Origin: SHZI01 sp040080965
GTDB lineage: Bacteria > Pseudomonadota > Gammaproteobacteria > Steroidobacterales > GCA-2729495
Assembly: GCA_040080965.1 (NCBI GenBank)
Contig: JBEBHH010000002.1
Span: forward strand, 62,001-126,000
Length of the DNA: 64,000 nt
Direction of reading: 5' to 3'
Position numbers and translations under genes: made by a program. Numbering within the stretch: position 1 is the first letter of the stretch; every line of letters begins with the position of its first letter. This document shows, piece by piece, positions 24,848 through 33,341 of this stretch. Below the pieces are notes generated by a model, which was not told the origin of the DNA, ran no database searches, and saw only the letters and a program-made list of their open reading frames with translations.

Positions 24848-26161
24848 CTATTCCGGCTGGACGTTGGCGCCCTGCAGCCGGCGGATCAGGGTCCGCAGGA
24901 AGACCTTGTTGAATCGCAGCTGGCACTCGGTGGACACCTGCTCGAGCATGGTCGAGCTCACGGACAGCACGGTTACGGCCTCCTGGGCACGAAATCCGGC
25001 CGTGCTGCGCGCGCCGGAGATGTATCCCGTCTCGCCGAAGCAATCGCCCTCCCGGAGCGTGCCGAGGGCCTTGCCATTGCTCTCGACGGCCACCTTGCCG
25101 GTGACGATGACGTAGAAGCGGTCGTCAGCGGTGCCTTCGCGCACGATCTCGTCCGCTGCGGAGTACTCGCGCCACTCGCTGGCCCGTAGGAGTTCGCGGA
25201 TCTCGGACTGGGAGAAGTCGTGGAAGAAGGACAGCCGCCGGAGGATATCGAAATGCTCCTGGCGGTCGATCCCGTCCCACTGGCCCTTCAGCTGGTGGTA
25301 GACGCGGGTGAGCCGGGCGCCGAAGTCGGAGCCGCTCGTGAAGCGGTTCGCCGGGTCCTTTTGCAGGGCGATGGCGACGATCTCCTCCAGCTCCTCGGGC
25401 GCGCCGAGCCGGAGCGTGTGGATTGGCGGCGGCGTCGCGTAGACGATCTGGTTCAGCAGCTTCGACAGCGAACTGGCCCGGAACGGGCGGAAGCCGGTCA
25501 GCAGTTCGTACATGACCGCGCCAAGGGAGTAGAGGTCGGAGGCCGGCGTCAGGTCGTTGCCCTGAACCTGCTCGGGTGACATGTAGCTGGGCGAGCCGGC
25601 GATGCCCTCGATCTTCGAGATGTCCGAGTCCCGCAGGATTGCAATGCCAAAATCGATGATGCGGACGTCGTTGTCGTTCGTCAGCATGATGTTGCTGGGC
25701 TTGATGTCGCGGTGGATCACGCCGCGCTTGTGCGCATAATGCAGCGCCTTGGCGCACTTGTAGATGATCTTCACCACGTCCTCGACGTGAAGAAGATTGT
25801 CGGGGCGGCAGTAGGCCTCAAGGGTCCGGGCGCGCTGGACGTGCTCCATCACGACGTAGTACTTGCCGTCCTCCTCGCCCGCATCGAGGATCGGGAGGAT
25901 GTTCGGGTGCTGGAGCATCCCGACCATGTGGGCTTCGTTGAAGAACATCTTCCGGGCAATCTTGGCCCGGGACGGATCGTCGTCCGTGGCAATGTTGTAG
26001 ACCTTGATCGCCACGTCGCGCCGGAAGTACGGATCGTGGGACAGGTAGACGGTGCCGGTAGTACCCTTGCCCACTTCATTGATGATCAGGTACTTGCCGA
26101 TCTTCTTCGGCACCGCGGCCGCAGCGACGGAGGCGACGCTCGGGGTCGAATGCTGGACCAT
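24848..26161 (-). CDS. Ser/Thr protein kinase fused to a cyclic-nucleotide-binding domain
   Basis: Residues about 22-295 form a Hanks-type kinase: glycine loop VGKGTTGTVYL, catalytic Lys53 in VAIKVY, catalytic loop HRDIKPSNIM (Asp153), DFG at 171-173 and SPSYMSPEQ in the activation/P+1 region. Residues about 310-425 form a Crp-type cNMP-binding domain, with a phosphate-binding cassette FGETGYISGARSTAG that keeps the key Glu and Arg. No membrane helix is seen, so it should be cytosolic. It is analogous in layout to a cAMP/cGMP-dependent kinase with the regulatory domain at the C-terminus. pgpA lies 20 bases upstream in the same direction, so it may be read through from the rib/thiL run. Substrate and ligand are unknown. 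Confidence 0.9.
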   Translation of the reverse strand: MVQHSTPSVASVAAAAVPKKIGKYLIINEVGKGTTGTVYLSHDPYFRRDVAIKVYNIATDDDPSRAKIARKMFFNEAHMVGMLQHPNILPILDAGEEDGKYYVVMEHVQRARTLEAYCRPDNLLHVEDVVKIIYKCAKALHYAHKRGVIHRDIKPSNIMLTNDNDVRIIDFGIAILRDSDISKIEGIAGSPSYMSPEQVQGNDLTPASDLYSLGAVMYELLTGFRPFRASSLSKLLNQIVYATPPPIHTLRLGAPEELEEIVAIALQKDPANRFTSGSDFGARLTRVYHQLKGQWDGIDRQEHFDILRRLSFFHDFSQSEIRELLRASEWREYSAADEIVREGTADDRFYVIVTGKVAVESNGKALGTLREGDCFGETGYISGARSTAGFRAQEAVTVLSVSSTMLEQVSTECQLRFNKVFLRTLIRRLQGANVQPE

Positions 26162-26181
26162 GCGGCGGGGACCTGACCAGG

Positions 26182-26679
26182 CTAGAACAGCGGCAGCAGC
26201 AACGCTCCCCTGACGACCAATGCCGCGTAAACAGCCGCCAGAACATCATCGAGCATAATGCCCAGCCCGCCCGGTATTCTGTGATCAGCCTCGCGAATCG
26301 GCCAGGGTTTGACCACGTCGAAGACGCGAAACGCCAGGAACGCCACCAGTGTCCACCCGGGCGTCCGTGGTGTGACGCACAGCACGAGCAGCATGGCGAC
26401 GATTTCGTCAAGAACGATGCCGCCGTGATCATGCACCCCGAGACGGCGGGCACTGGTGCCGCAGATCACACAGCCGGCGGCGAACGCAGCGGCGAGGGCC
26501 GGGAGCATCACGGTAAGCCCAATGGGCGGCAGCGCCCAGAAGATGCCCACCGCCAGCAGCGAGCCCCAGGTGCCCGGCGCCACGGGCAGGAGGCCCGACC
26601 CGAGGCCGAAGGCCAGCCAGTGCACGGGATCCCGCAACACCTTGCGCGCGAGATCGGTGGGGGCAGGTCCGGCAGCCAT
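26182..26679 (-). CDS. pgpA: phosphatidylglycerophosphatase A
   Basis: PgpA removes the phosphate from phosphatidylglycerol phosphate to give phosphatidylglycerol at the inner membrane. The 165-residue protein shows GLGSGLLPVAPGTWGSL near the N-terminus and DHGGIVLDEIVAMLL in the middle, the two diagnostic PgpA motifs, plus FRVFDVVKPWPI and several membrane helices. Its start codon overlaps the thiL stop as TGATG. The nusB-thiL-pgpA order is the same as in E. coli. Confidence 0.95.
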   Translation of the reverse strand: MAAGPAPTDLARKVLRDPVHWLAFGLGSGLLPVAPGTWGSLLAVGIFWALPPIGLTVMLPALAAAFAAGCVICGTSARRLGVHDHGGIVLDEIVAMLLVLCVTPRTPGWTLVAFLAFRVFDVVKPWPIREADHRIPGGLGIMLDDVLAAVYAALVVRGALLLPLF

Positions 26680-27638
26680 CAGAAATGCCTGTAAGTCGTG
26701 TCCGGCACGGCGACCAACTGGCCGTCAAGGCGCCAGCTGCAGCCAGCGCCTGGCACGATCGTGCCGATGCGGGTGACGGGCACCGTCCACGACCCGGCAA
26801 GGTCGCGCAGGCGCTGCTCGTCCGCCGGGCGCACCGTGAAGCACAGTTCGTAGTCGTCCCCGCCCGTCAGGGCGCACCCGACCGCCGCACCCGCGCGGAA
26901 GCTCCGCAGCTCCGCGCTGAGCGGCAAGGCGCCGGCATCCATCTCGGCACCGACGCCGCTGGCCGCCAGCAGCTTGCGCAGATCGTCATCGAGGCCGTCG
27001 GACAAGTCGAGCATGGCGGTGGCTATTCCGGCGAGGGCGCGTCCTTCCAGGACGCGGGGCTCAGGGTAGAGGAAGCGCCCGCGGAGCGCCTCTGCGGCCG
27101 CACCGGCAGCCGGCTCGGGCAACAGCATCCGCCCGGCCACCGCGTCCCCGGGGCTGCCTGTGACCCAGACGCCGTCGCCCGGGGCTGCTCCAGTGCGCAG
27201 GACCGCCTCGCCTGGCCGCGCGCGGCCGTGGATGGTGACGGTTGCCCCGAGTGGCCCGCGCACGGTGTCTCCTCCCACAAGCTCGACGCCGAAGCGGTCA
27301 CCGAGCGCGAAAAGGCCGCGGGCAAAATCGCTGACCCACTCAGCCTTCGCCTCGGGTAGCGACAGGGCCAGGGAGTACCACAGCGGCTCGGCCGCCATCG
27401 CCGCCATGTCGCTGAGGTTTACGGCCAGGCAGCGGTGGCCAACCGCGGCGGCGGGAATCCCCGCCGGGAAGTGCGTGCCCTCCGCGATGCTGTCCGTGGC
27501 CACGAGGAGCTCGAATCCGGGGTCGACCCGGAGGATGGCGGCGTCATCGCCGATGCCGAGGACGACGTCGCTGCGACCCGCCGAGCCGGAACTCCGGCGA
27601 CGGTCGAAGCAGGTGCTGATGAGCGTACGTTCGTCCAC
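26679..27638 (-). CDS. thiL: thiamine-monophosphate kinase
   Basis: ThiL phosphorylates thiamine monophosphate to the active cofactor thiamine diphosphate. The 319-residue protein has VVLGIGDDAAIL at about residues 25-36, TDSIAEGTHF, the GGDTVRGP motif and late TGGDDYELCF, all typical of the AIR-synthase-like ThiL fold. It lies 18 bases after nusB and overlaps pgpA by one base, so it is in the middle of the riboflavin/nusB operon, the usual gammaproteobacterial position. Confidence 0.96.
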   Translation of the reverse strand: MDERTLISTCFDRRRSSGSAGRSDVVLGIGDDAAILRVDPGFELLVATDSIAEGTHFPAGIPAAAVGHRCLAVNLSDMAAMAAEPLWYSLALSLPEAKAEWVSDFARGLFALGDRFGVELVGGDTVRGPLGATVTIHGRARPGEAVLRTGAAPGDGVWVTGSPGDAVAGRMLLPEPAAGAAAEALRGRFLYPEPRVLEGRALAGIATAMLDLSDGLDDDLRKLLAASGVGAEMDAGALPLSAELRSFRAGAAVGCALTGGDDYELCFTVRPADEQRLRDLAGSWTVPVTRIGTIVPGAGCSWRLDGQLVAVPDTTYRHF

Positions 27639-27656
27639 GACCTCTCCCGCCCGGGA

Positions 27657-28073
27657 TCAGGCAGCAGGACGCAGTTTCTGGGCGACCTTGTCCAGCAAGG
27701 CGTTGATGTACCGGTGACCGTCGGTTGCACCGAACTCCTTCGCCAGCTGCACCGCCTCCGTGATGACCACCTTCACGGGTATCTCGGGATGGCCCTGGAG
27801 TTCCGCCAGCCCGAGCCAGAGTATGGCGTGCTCGACGGGGTCGAGTTGCGCGAGGGGACGATCCGCGTCACCCGCGATGAGCACATCGAGCCCCGCGGTG
27901 TCCGCCAGGACCTCGCCGAGGAGGCAGCGGAAGTACTCCACGTCGACCTTCTCGAAATCCTTCTGGGAGGAAAACTGGGCCACGATTTCCGCCGCCGTGT
28001 GCCCGGCGAGCTGACGCTGGTAGAGCGCCTGCACCAGCAGGCGGCGCGATCCGTGCCGACCGGTGGCAGCCAT
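27657..28073 (-). CDS. nusB: transcription antitermination factor NusB
   Basis: NusB binds boxA RNA with ribosomal protein S10 in the rRNA antitermination complex. From the ATG at 28073 the protein has 138 residues, the normal size, and shows GSRRLLVQALYQRQLAGH at the N-terminus and VVITEAVQLAKEFGATDGHRYINALLD near the end in recognisable NusB form. The frame stays open to 28265 but those extra residues overlap ribH and do not look like NusB. It begins 8 bases after ribH, as in E. coli. Confidence 0.96.
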   Translation of the reverse strand: MAATGRHGSRRLLVQALYQRQLAGHTAAEIVAQFSSQKDFEKVDVEYFRCLLGEVLADTAGLDVLIAGDADRPLAQLDPVEHAILWLGLAELQGHPEIPVKVVITEAVQLAKEFGATDGHRYINALLDKVAQKLRPAA

Positions 28074-28081
28074 GCGGGGGT

Positions 28082-28549
28082 TCAGGCCTCCAGCTGACGC
28101 AGGAGGTTGACCATCTCCAGCGTGGCCAGAACGGCATCGGCGCCCTTGTTGCCGGACTTGCCACCGGCGCGATCCATCGCCTGGTCCACAGTGTCGGTCG
28201 TAAGCACGCCGAAACCGATGGGCACGCCGTGCTCGAGGCTGACGCGATTGAGGCCCGCTGCACACTCGCTGCAGACGAAATCGAAGTGCGGAGTCTGGCC
28301 GCGAATCACCGCGCCGAGGGCGGCGATGCCGTCGTAGCGGCGCAGTTTCGCGAGGCGCTGGGCGGCCAGCGGCAGCTCGAAGGCGCCTGGCACGCGAACG
28401 ACATGGATGTCGGCGTCGCCGGCACCATGCCGCTTCAGCGCGTCCACCGCGCCGTCCACCAGGTTGCGGACTATCAGTTCGTTGAATCGGGCGGCCAGGA
28501 TGACTATGCGTACATCGCGGGCAATCAGTTGTCCTTCAAGCATGCGCAT
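28082..28549 (-). CDS. ribH: 6,7-dimethyl-8-ribityllumazine synthase
   Basis: RibH condenses 5-amino-6-ribitylaminouracil with 3,4-dihydroxy-2-butanone 4-phosphate to make the lumazine precursor of riboflavin; it usually forms a 60-mer shell or decamer. The 155-residue protein contains AARFNELIVRNLVDGA, VPGAFELPLAAQRLA and AALGAVIRGQTPHFDFV, with the active-site His in TPHFD. It lies between ribBX (9 bases) and nusB (8 bases). Confidence 0.96.
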   Translation of the reverse strand: MRMLEGQLIARDVRIVILAARFNELIVRNLVDGAVDALKRHGAGDADIHVVRVPGAFELPLAAQRLAKLRRYDGIAALGAVIRGQTPHFDFVCSECAAGLNRVSLEHGVPIGFGVLTTDTVDQAMDRAGGKSGNKGADAVLATLEMVNLLRQLEA

Positions 28550-28558
28550 GAGCCGCGA

Positions 28559-29758
28559 TCAGCCACCGGGGCGCCATTCCGGCGCGTCCACGTACTCTAC
28601 TACCTCGAGCCCGAAGGCCGAAAGGCCGTGCATCTGCTTGGGCGCGCTCAGGACCCGCATCCGGTGCACCCCCAGGTCCCGGAGAATCTGCGCACCGGTG
28701 CCGTAGCTGCGGAGCACCTGGCCGCCAGGCGGAGCATGCCGCTCTCCTCCCGGAAGCCTGCCGAGCGAACGGAAGGCCGACAGCAACTCGCGCGGTGACT
28801 CGCCGTAGTGAAGCAGCACCACGACCCCGTGGCCGGCATTGGCAATCTGCTCCATGGCGGACCGGAGCGGCCAGCCCAGCTCGGGGCTTCGCACCCCGAC
28901 GACGTCACCAAGGGTGTCCTGCACGTGGACGCGAACGAGCGGCGGCTCCGGCCGGGTGAGGTCGCCCATCACCAGGGCCAGGTGAACGTTGCGGCTGACA
29001 TGATCCTCGTAAGCGATCAGCCGGAAGGGACCGAATTCCGTTTCCACCGCGTGCTCGCCGACTCGCTCGACGGACTCCTCGTGCTGCAGCCGGTAGCGGA
29101 TGAGGTCGGCGATCGTGCCGATCTTCAGGCCGTGCTCGCGGGCGAAGGCCTCGAGCTGGGGACGGCGGGCCATGGTGCCGTCCTCATTGAGGATCTCGAC
29201 GATCACGGCGGCGGGCTCGAAGCCGGCCAGTCGCGCCAGGTCGCAGCCGGCTTCGGTGTGGCCTGCCCGGGTCAGGACGCCGCCCGACTGCGCCATCAGC
29301 GGAAAGATGTGGCCGGGCTGGCGGATGTCTTCCGGCGTCGCGTCCTGACTGACCGCGACGCGCACGGTACGGGCGCGATCCTGGGCCGAGATGCCTGTGG
29401 TCACGCCCTCGGCCGCCTCGATCGAGACCGTGAAGTTCGTGCTGTGCTGGCGGTCGGTGTCCCCGACCATGAGGGGCAGGCGCAGCTGCTGGCACCGGGC
29501 GCGGGTGAGCGTGAGGCAGATCAGGCCACGGCCGAACCGCGCCATGAAATTGATGTCTTCCGGCCGGACCCGGGCGGCCGCCATCAGCAGGTCGCCCTCG
29601 TTCTCCCGGTCCTCGTCGTCCACGATGATGACCATGCGCCCCTGGCGCAAGTCCTCGACGATGGCGGGGACCGGGCTGAAGCCCACCGCCGCCGCGCCCG
29701 CAGGAGCGCCTTTGGGCGCGACCGCGCCGGCCGGTATGCCTTTGTCGAACGGAGTCAT
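28559..29758 (-). CDS. ribB: 3,4-dihydroxy-2-butanone 4-phosphate synthase with inactive GTP cyclohydrolase II-like domain (RibBX type)
   Basis: The N-terminal half (about 25-235) is an intact DHBP synthase: DDEDRENEGDLLMAA, HSTNFTVSIEAAEGVTTGI and GHTEAGCDLARLAG are present. The C-terminal half has the fold of GTP cyclohydrolase II, but the zinc-binding Cys triad (Cys54, Cys65 and Cys67 in E. coli RibA) is lost: the region reads VRVHVQDTLGDVVGV and then SPELG. So only the butanone-phosphate step should work, and a true ribA must exist elsewhere. Such RibBX hybrids are known in Proteobacteria. The start overlaps the ribE stop by four bases (ATGA). Confidence 0.93.
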   Translation of the reverse strand: MTPFDKGIPAGAVAPKGAPAGAAAVGFSPVPAIVEDLRQGRMVIIVDDEDRENEGDLLMAAARVRPEDINFMARFGRGLICLTLTRARCQQLRLPLMVGDTDRQHSTNFTVSIEAAEGVTTGISAQDRARTVRVAVSQDATPEDIRQPGHIFPLMAQSGGVLTRAGHTEAGCDLARLAGFEPAAVIVEILNEDGTMARRPQLEAFAREHGLKIGTIADLIRYRLQHEESVERVGEHAVETEFGPFRLIAYEDHVSRNVHLALVMGDLTRPEPPLVRVHVQDTLGDVVGVRSPELGWPLRSAMEQIANAGHGVVVLLHYGESPRELLSAFRSLGRLPGGERHAPPGGQVLRSYGTGAQILRDLGVHRMRVLSAPKQMHGLSAFGLEVVEYVDAPEWRPGG

Positions 29759-30348
29759 GGGTTGCCCAGCAGTCTTTCCACATAGCGAGCCACCAGGTCC
29801 ACTTCGACGTTGACCTGCGACCCGATGCGATAGTGTTGCATGATTGTGTTCGCCAGCGTGTGCGGGACCAGGGTGACGAGGACCGTGCCGTCCGCGACAT
29901 CGTTGACCGTCAGGCTCACCCCGTCGATGCAGACAGACCCCTTCTTCGCGACATAGCGCCGCAGGGCTTCCGGCAGGGCGAAGCGGAGGATCGCGGTACC
30001 CCCCTCCTCGCGCCGCCCGGCAACCTCGCCAACGCCGTCGACGTGCCCGGTGACCAGGTGGCCCCCGAGGGGCTCCGCCAGGGTCAGCGCCGGCTCCAGG
30101 TTGACGGGACTGCCAGGCGCGAGGTCGCCAAGCGTGGTGACCCGCAGGGTTTCCGCGGAGACGTCTGCGGCGAAGGTCCCCGGGCCAAACTCCACGGCGG
30201 TCAGGCAGGCGCCATTCACCGCGATGCTGTCACCGGGGTTGACCGGCCGGGTGGCCAGCGAGCCGAGGTCAATCACGAGGCGCCGACCCGACGACGTCGT
30301 GGCGACTGAGCGGACGGCGCCAAGCGCCTGGACGATTCCTGTGAACAT
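29755..30348 (-). CDS. ribE: riboflavin synthase alpha subunit
   Basis: RibE (RibC in E. coli) dismutates two lumazine molecules to riboflavin. The protein starts MFTGIVQALGAV and has two homologous halves, marked by NGACLTAVEFG and DGVSLTVNDV, with the linking GGHLVTGHVDGVG. From the ATG at 30348 it has 197 residues, the normal size; an upstream in-frame start at 30411 would lie inside ribD. Its ATG overlaps the ribD stop and its stop overlaps the ribBX start, so the three are tightly coupled. Confidence 0.96.
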   Translation of the reverse strand: MFTGIVQALGAVRSVATTSSGRRLVIDLGSLATRPVNPGDSIAVNGACLTAVEFGPGTFAADVSAETLRVTTLGDLAPGSPVNLEPALTLAEPLGGHLVTGHVDGVGEVAGRREEGGTAILRFALPEALRRYVAKKGSVCIDGVSLTVNDVADGTVLVTLVPHTLANTIMQHYRIGSQVNVEVDLVARYVERLLGNP

Positions 30349-31475
30349 CAGCTGGATTTTCCCGAAGTCGTTACCGGCCTGTAGAGCAGGCGCAAATCCT
30401 CGCCGACGCACCGCGCCTCGTGCAGCCGGAACTGCGGCCTGGCCGGCAGGTCATCAAGAGGGGCCAGCTCGAACATGCCGCGGGCGCTGGCGCCCAGCAC
30501 ACTGGGCGCCTGGTAAACCACGAGCTCGTCGATGAGGCCGGCCGCCAGCAGTGCGCCGTTGAGGACAGGACCTGCCTCGACCCAGACTTCGTTGATCTCG
30601 AGTTCACCCAGCCGGCGAACGACGGCTGCAAGATCAGCGCGCCCCGCGGCATCCGGCGCCACCTCGACCAGTACGCCCCGTGACACCAGGGCGCTGCGAC
30701 GCGCATCCGCGTCCGGACCTGCGCCGGCCCCAAACAGCAGCACGTCCCCCGGGCGGGCGAGTATCCGGGCCATCGCGGGCGTGCGGTAGCCGGAATCGAG
30801 GATCACGCGCAGCGGCTGGATGGGCAGGGCCTGCCCCACCTCGCGCACGGTCAGCGCAGGGTCGTCGGCCAGCACAGTGCCAATGCCCGTGAGTATCGCG
30901 GCGCTCCGGGCCCGCCACCGCTGCACGTCCTCCCGTGCGGCCTCGCCGGTGAGCCACTGGCTGCGCCCGTCCGCAAGCGCGGTGCGTCCATCGAGCGTGG
31001 CTGCAATCTTGCTCCGGACCAGCGGCCATCCCCGGCGCATGCGGAGCATGAACCCGGCATTCAGGAGCTCGGACTCCGCCGCCATGAGCCCGCCGCTGAC
31101 CTCGATGCCTGCCGCCCGGAGTGCCTGCTCGCCCCCGCCGTTGACGCGCGGATTTGGATCGGCAGCGCCGTAGACCACCCGGCGCACGCCAGCGGCGATC
31201 AGGCCGGTCGTGCACGGCGGCGTTCGGCCCGTGTGGCAGCAGGGTTCCAGGGTGACGTAGGCCGTGGCGCCGCGCGCCGCGCTGCCCGCCCTGGCCAGCG
31301 CGTCGGCTTCGGCGTGGGGACCACCGGCGCGCACGTGCCAGCCTTCCGAGATGACCGTTTCGCCGGATGCAATTACGCAGCCGACGCGCGGATTCGGGTG
31401 CGTGGTGTTCAGGCCACGTGCGGCGAGCTGCAGCGCGCGGGCCATGTGCCGGCGATCATCCAGGCTGAAAGTCAT
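30348..31475 (-). CDS. ribD: bifunctional diaminohydroxyphosphoribosylaminopyrimidine deaminase / 5-amino-6-(5-phosphoribosylamino)uracil reductase
   Basis: RibD carries out the deaminase and reductase steps of riboflavin synthesis. The N-terminal zinc deaminase domain shows HAEADAL and LEPCCHTGRTPPC. The C-terminal reductase domain begins near VRSKIAATLDGRTALADG and includes GIGTVLADDPALTVR. At 375 residues the length is normal. The start overlaps the nrdR stop by four bases. No FMN riboswitch is recognisable upstream, in keeping with its position inside an operon. Confidence 0.96.
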   Translation of the reverse strand: MTFSLDDRRHMARALQLAARGLNTTHPNPRVGCVIASGETVISEGWHVRAGGPHAEADALARAGSAARGATAYVTLEPCCHTGRTPPCTTGLIAAGVRRVVYGAADPNPRVNGGGEQALRAAGIEVSGGLMAAESELLNAGFMLRMRRGWPLVRSKIAATLDGRTALADGRSQWLTGEAAREDVQRWRARSAAILTGIGTVLADDPALTVREVGQALPIQPLRVILDSGYRTPAMARILARPGDVLLFGAGAGPDADARRSALVSRGVLVEVAPDAAGRADLAAVVRRLGELEINEVWVEAGPVLNGALLAAGLIDELVVYQAPSVLGASARGMFELAPLDDLPARPQFRLHEARCVGEDLRLLYRPVTTSGKSS

Positions 31476-31978
31476 TCGGGCTCGTCCGGCAGCAGCGGCA
31501 GTTGGTCGCGGCGGCGATCCTGGTCACCCAGCTCCCGCAGCTTGCGGATCTCCTCCTGGAAGGACTCCACATCCTGGAAGCTCCGGTAGACGGACGCGTA
31601 GCGCACGTAGGCAACCTCATCCAGCGCGCGAAGCTCCTCCATGACCAGATCACCGATCCGCCGGGAGGGCACTTCACGCTCACCCATGGTCTGGAGCCGG
31701 TGGGTGACCCGGGCCAGGGCCTCCTCCACGGCTTCGCTGCTCACGGGGCGCTTCTCCAGCGCGCGGATCATTCCGCTGCGCAGCTTGTGGTCGTCAAACG
31801 GCTCCCGGCTGTCGTCGCGCTTCACCACGCGCGGCATCACGAGTTCGGCACTTTCGAAGGTCGTGAACCGTTCGCCGCAACCGAGGCACTCGCGCCGCCG
31901 GCGGATCTGCGTGCCCTCGCCGGCCAGGCGCGAATCGATGACCTTGGTTTCCGGGTGGCTGCAGAAGGGGCAGTGCAT
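31472..31978 (-). CDS. nrdR: transcriptional repressor of ribonucleotide reductase genes
   Basis: NrdR senses ATP/dATP and represses nrd genes. The N-terminal zinc ribbon is formed by Cys3, Cys6, Cys31 and Cys34 (CPFC...CLGC). The ATP-cone domain follows, with VVKRDDSREPFDDHKLRSG and YVRYASVYRSF. At 168 residues it is slightly longer than E. coli NrdR (149), the extra being a charged C-terminal tail. It sits between glyA and ribD, its normal place. No NrdR box was seen in this window; its targets are elsewhere. Confidence 0.96.
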   Translation of the reverse strand: MHCPFCSHPETKVIDSRLAGEGTQIRRRRECLGCGERFTTFESAELVMPRVVKRDDSREPFDDHKLRSGMIRALEKRPVSSEAVEEALARVTHRLQTMGEREVPSRRIGDLVMEELRALDEVAYVRYASVYRSFQDVESFQEEIRKLRELGDQDRRRDQLPLLPDEPE

Positions 31979-32000
31979 CGGGTCGCACCGTAACCCCGGA

Positions 32001-33269
32001 CTACTGGTAGACCGGGAAACGCCCGCAGAGCTCGATCACCTGCTTGCGGATCTTCGCCGCCCGCGGCTCATCCTTGATGTCATCCAGGATGTCGGCGATC
32101 CAGCCCGTCAGCTGGCGGATCTCGGCAGCGCGGAAGCCGCGGGTGGTCACGGCGGGCGTGCCCAGCCGCAGACCGCTGGTGACGAACGGCGAGCGCGGGT
32201 CGTTCGGCACCGCATTCTTGTTTACAGTGATGTGGGCCGCATCGAGCACGGCGTCGGCATCCTTGCCCGTAATGCCCTTGTCGATGAGGTCGAGAAGGAA
32301 CATGTGGTTCTCGGTGCCGCCAGAGACAATCTTGTAGCCCCGCTCCATGAGGACCTGGGCCATCAGCGCGGCATTCGCCTTCACTTCCTTCTGGTAGACC
32401 TTGAACTCGGGCTGCAGCGCCTCGAGGAAGGCAACGGCTTTGGCCGCGATGACGTGCATCAGGGGCCCGCCCTGGGTGCCCGGGAAAATGAGCGAGTTCA
32501 TCTTCTTGTGGATGTCGTCCTTCTCCGGGTCAACGGGGGGCCGGGCGAGGATCAGGCCGCCGCGGGGGCCGCGGAGCGTCTTGTGGGTGGTGGTGGTCGT
32601 GACGTCGGCAAACGGCACCGGGTTCGGGTACTCGCCGGCGGCCACGAGGCCTGCCACGTGGGCCATGTCGACGAACAGGTACGCGCCGACGCTGTCGGCG
32701 ATCTCCCGGAACTTCTGCCAGTCCACGACGCGCGAATAGGCAGAGAAGCCGGCGATGATCATCCTCGGCTTGTGCTCGCGGGCCAGGCTGGCCACCTCGT
32801 CGTAGTTGATCAGCCCCGTCTGGGCATCGACCCCGTAGGAAATGATCCTGAAGAGGCGCCCGGAGAAATTTACCGGCGAGCCGTGGGTAAGATGGCCGCC
32901 GTGCGCGAGGCTCATGCCGAGCACCGTGTCGCCCGGCTGCAACAGACCCAGATAGACGGCAGCGTTCGCCTGGGAACCAGAATGGGGCTGAACGTTGGCG
33001 TAGGCGGCGCCGAACAGCTTCTTCGCCCGCTCGATGGCCAGGTTCTCGGCGATGTCCACGTATTGGCAGCCGCCGTAGTAGCGCTTGCCGGGATAGCCCT
33101 CGGCGTACTTGTTGGTCAGCACCGAACCCTGGGCATCGAGCACCCGCCGGCTCACGTAGTTCTCGGAGGCAATCAGCTCGACATGCTCTTCCTGGCGGCG
33201 CTCTTCACTCCGGATCGCACGGTCAAGTTCCGGGTCGAAACCGGCCAGGTCGGTATGGGTATTGAGCAT
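32001..33269 (-). CDS. glyA: serine hydroxymethyltransferase
   Basis: GlyA interconverts serine and glycine with transfer of a one-carbon unit to tetrahydrofolate, using PLP. The 422-residue protein has HVELIASENYVSRRVLDAQG, NKYAEGYPGKRYYGGCQYVD, and the PLP-Lys segment TTTTHKTLRGPRGG. It is first in the run glyA-nrdR-ribD-ribE-ribBX-ribH-nusB-thiL-pgpA; the 22-base gap to nrdR suggests cotranscription. Folate use links it to folC at the other end of the window. Confidence 0.97.
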   Translation of the reverse strand: MLNTHTDLAGFDPELDRAIRSEERRQEEHVELIASENYVSRRVLDAQGSVLTNKYAEGYPGKRYYGGCQYVDIAENLAIERAKKLFGAAYANVQPHSGSQANAAVYLGLLQPGDTVLGMSLAHGGHLTHGSPVNFSGRLFRIISYGVDAQTGLINYDEVASLAREHKPRMIIAGFSAYSRVVDWQKFREIADSVGAYLFVDMAHVAGLVAAGEYPNPVPFADVTTTTTHKTLRGPRGGLILARPPVDPEKDDIHKKMNSLIFPGTQGGPLMHVIAAKAVAFLEALQPEFKVYQKEVKANAALMAQVLMERGYKIVSGGTENHMFLLDLIDKGITGKDADAVLDAAHITVNKNAVPNDPRSPFVTSGLRLGTPAVTTRGFRAAEIRQLTGWIADILDDIKDEPRAAKIRKQVIELCGRFPVYQ

Positions 33270-33341
33270 GGGTGGGCTCCGCGGGGGGAAAGCGCGCCAT
33301 TCTAACCGACGCCCGCCCCGCCAGGCTCGTTCGAGGCCACT

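Noticed and set aside
30348..33269. FMN or TPP riboswitch for the riboflavin and thiL genes
   Set aside because: The genes overlap or are separated by a few bases, leaving no room for a riboswitch; none is seen upstream of glyA.
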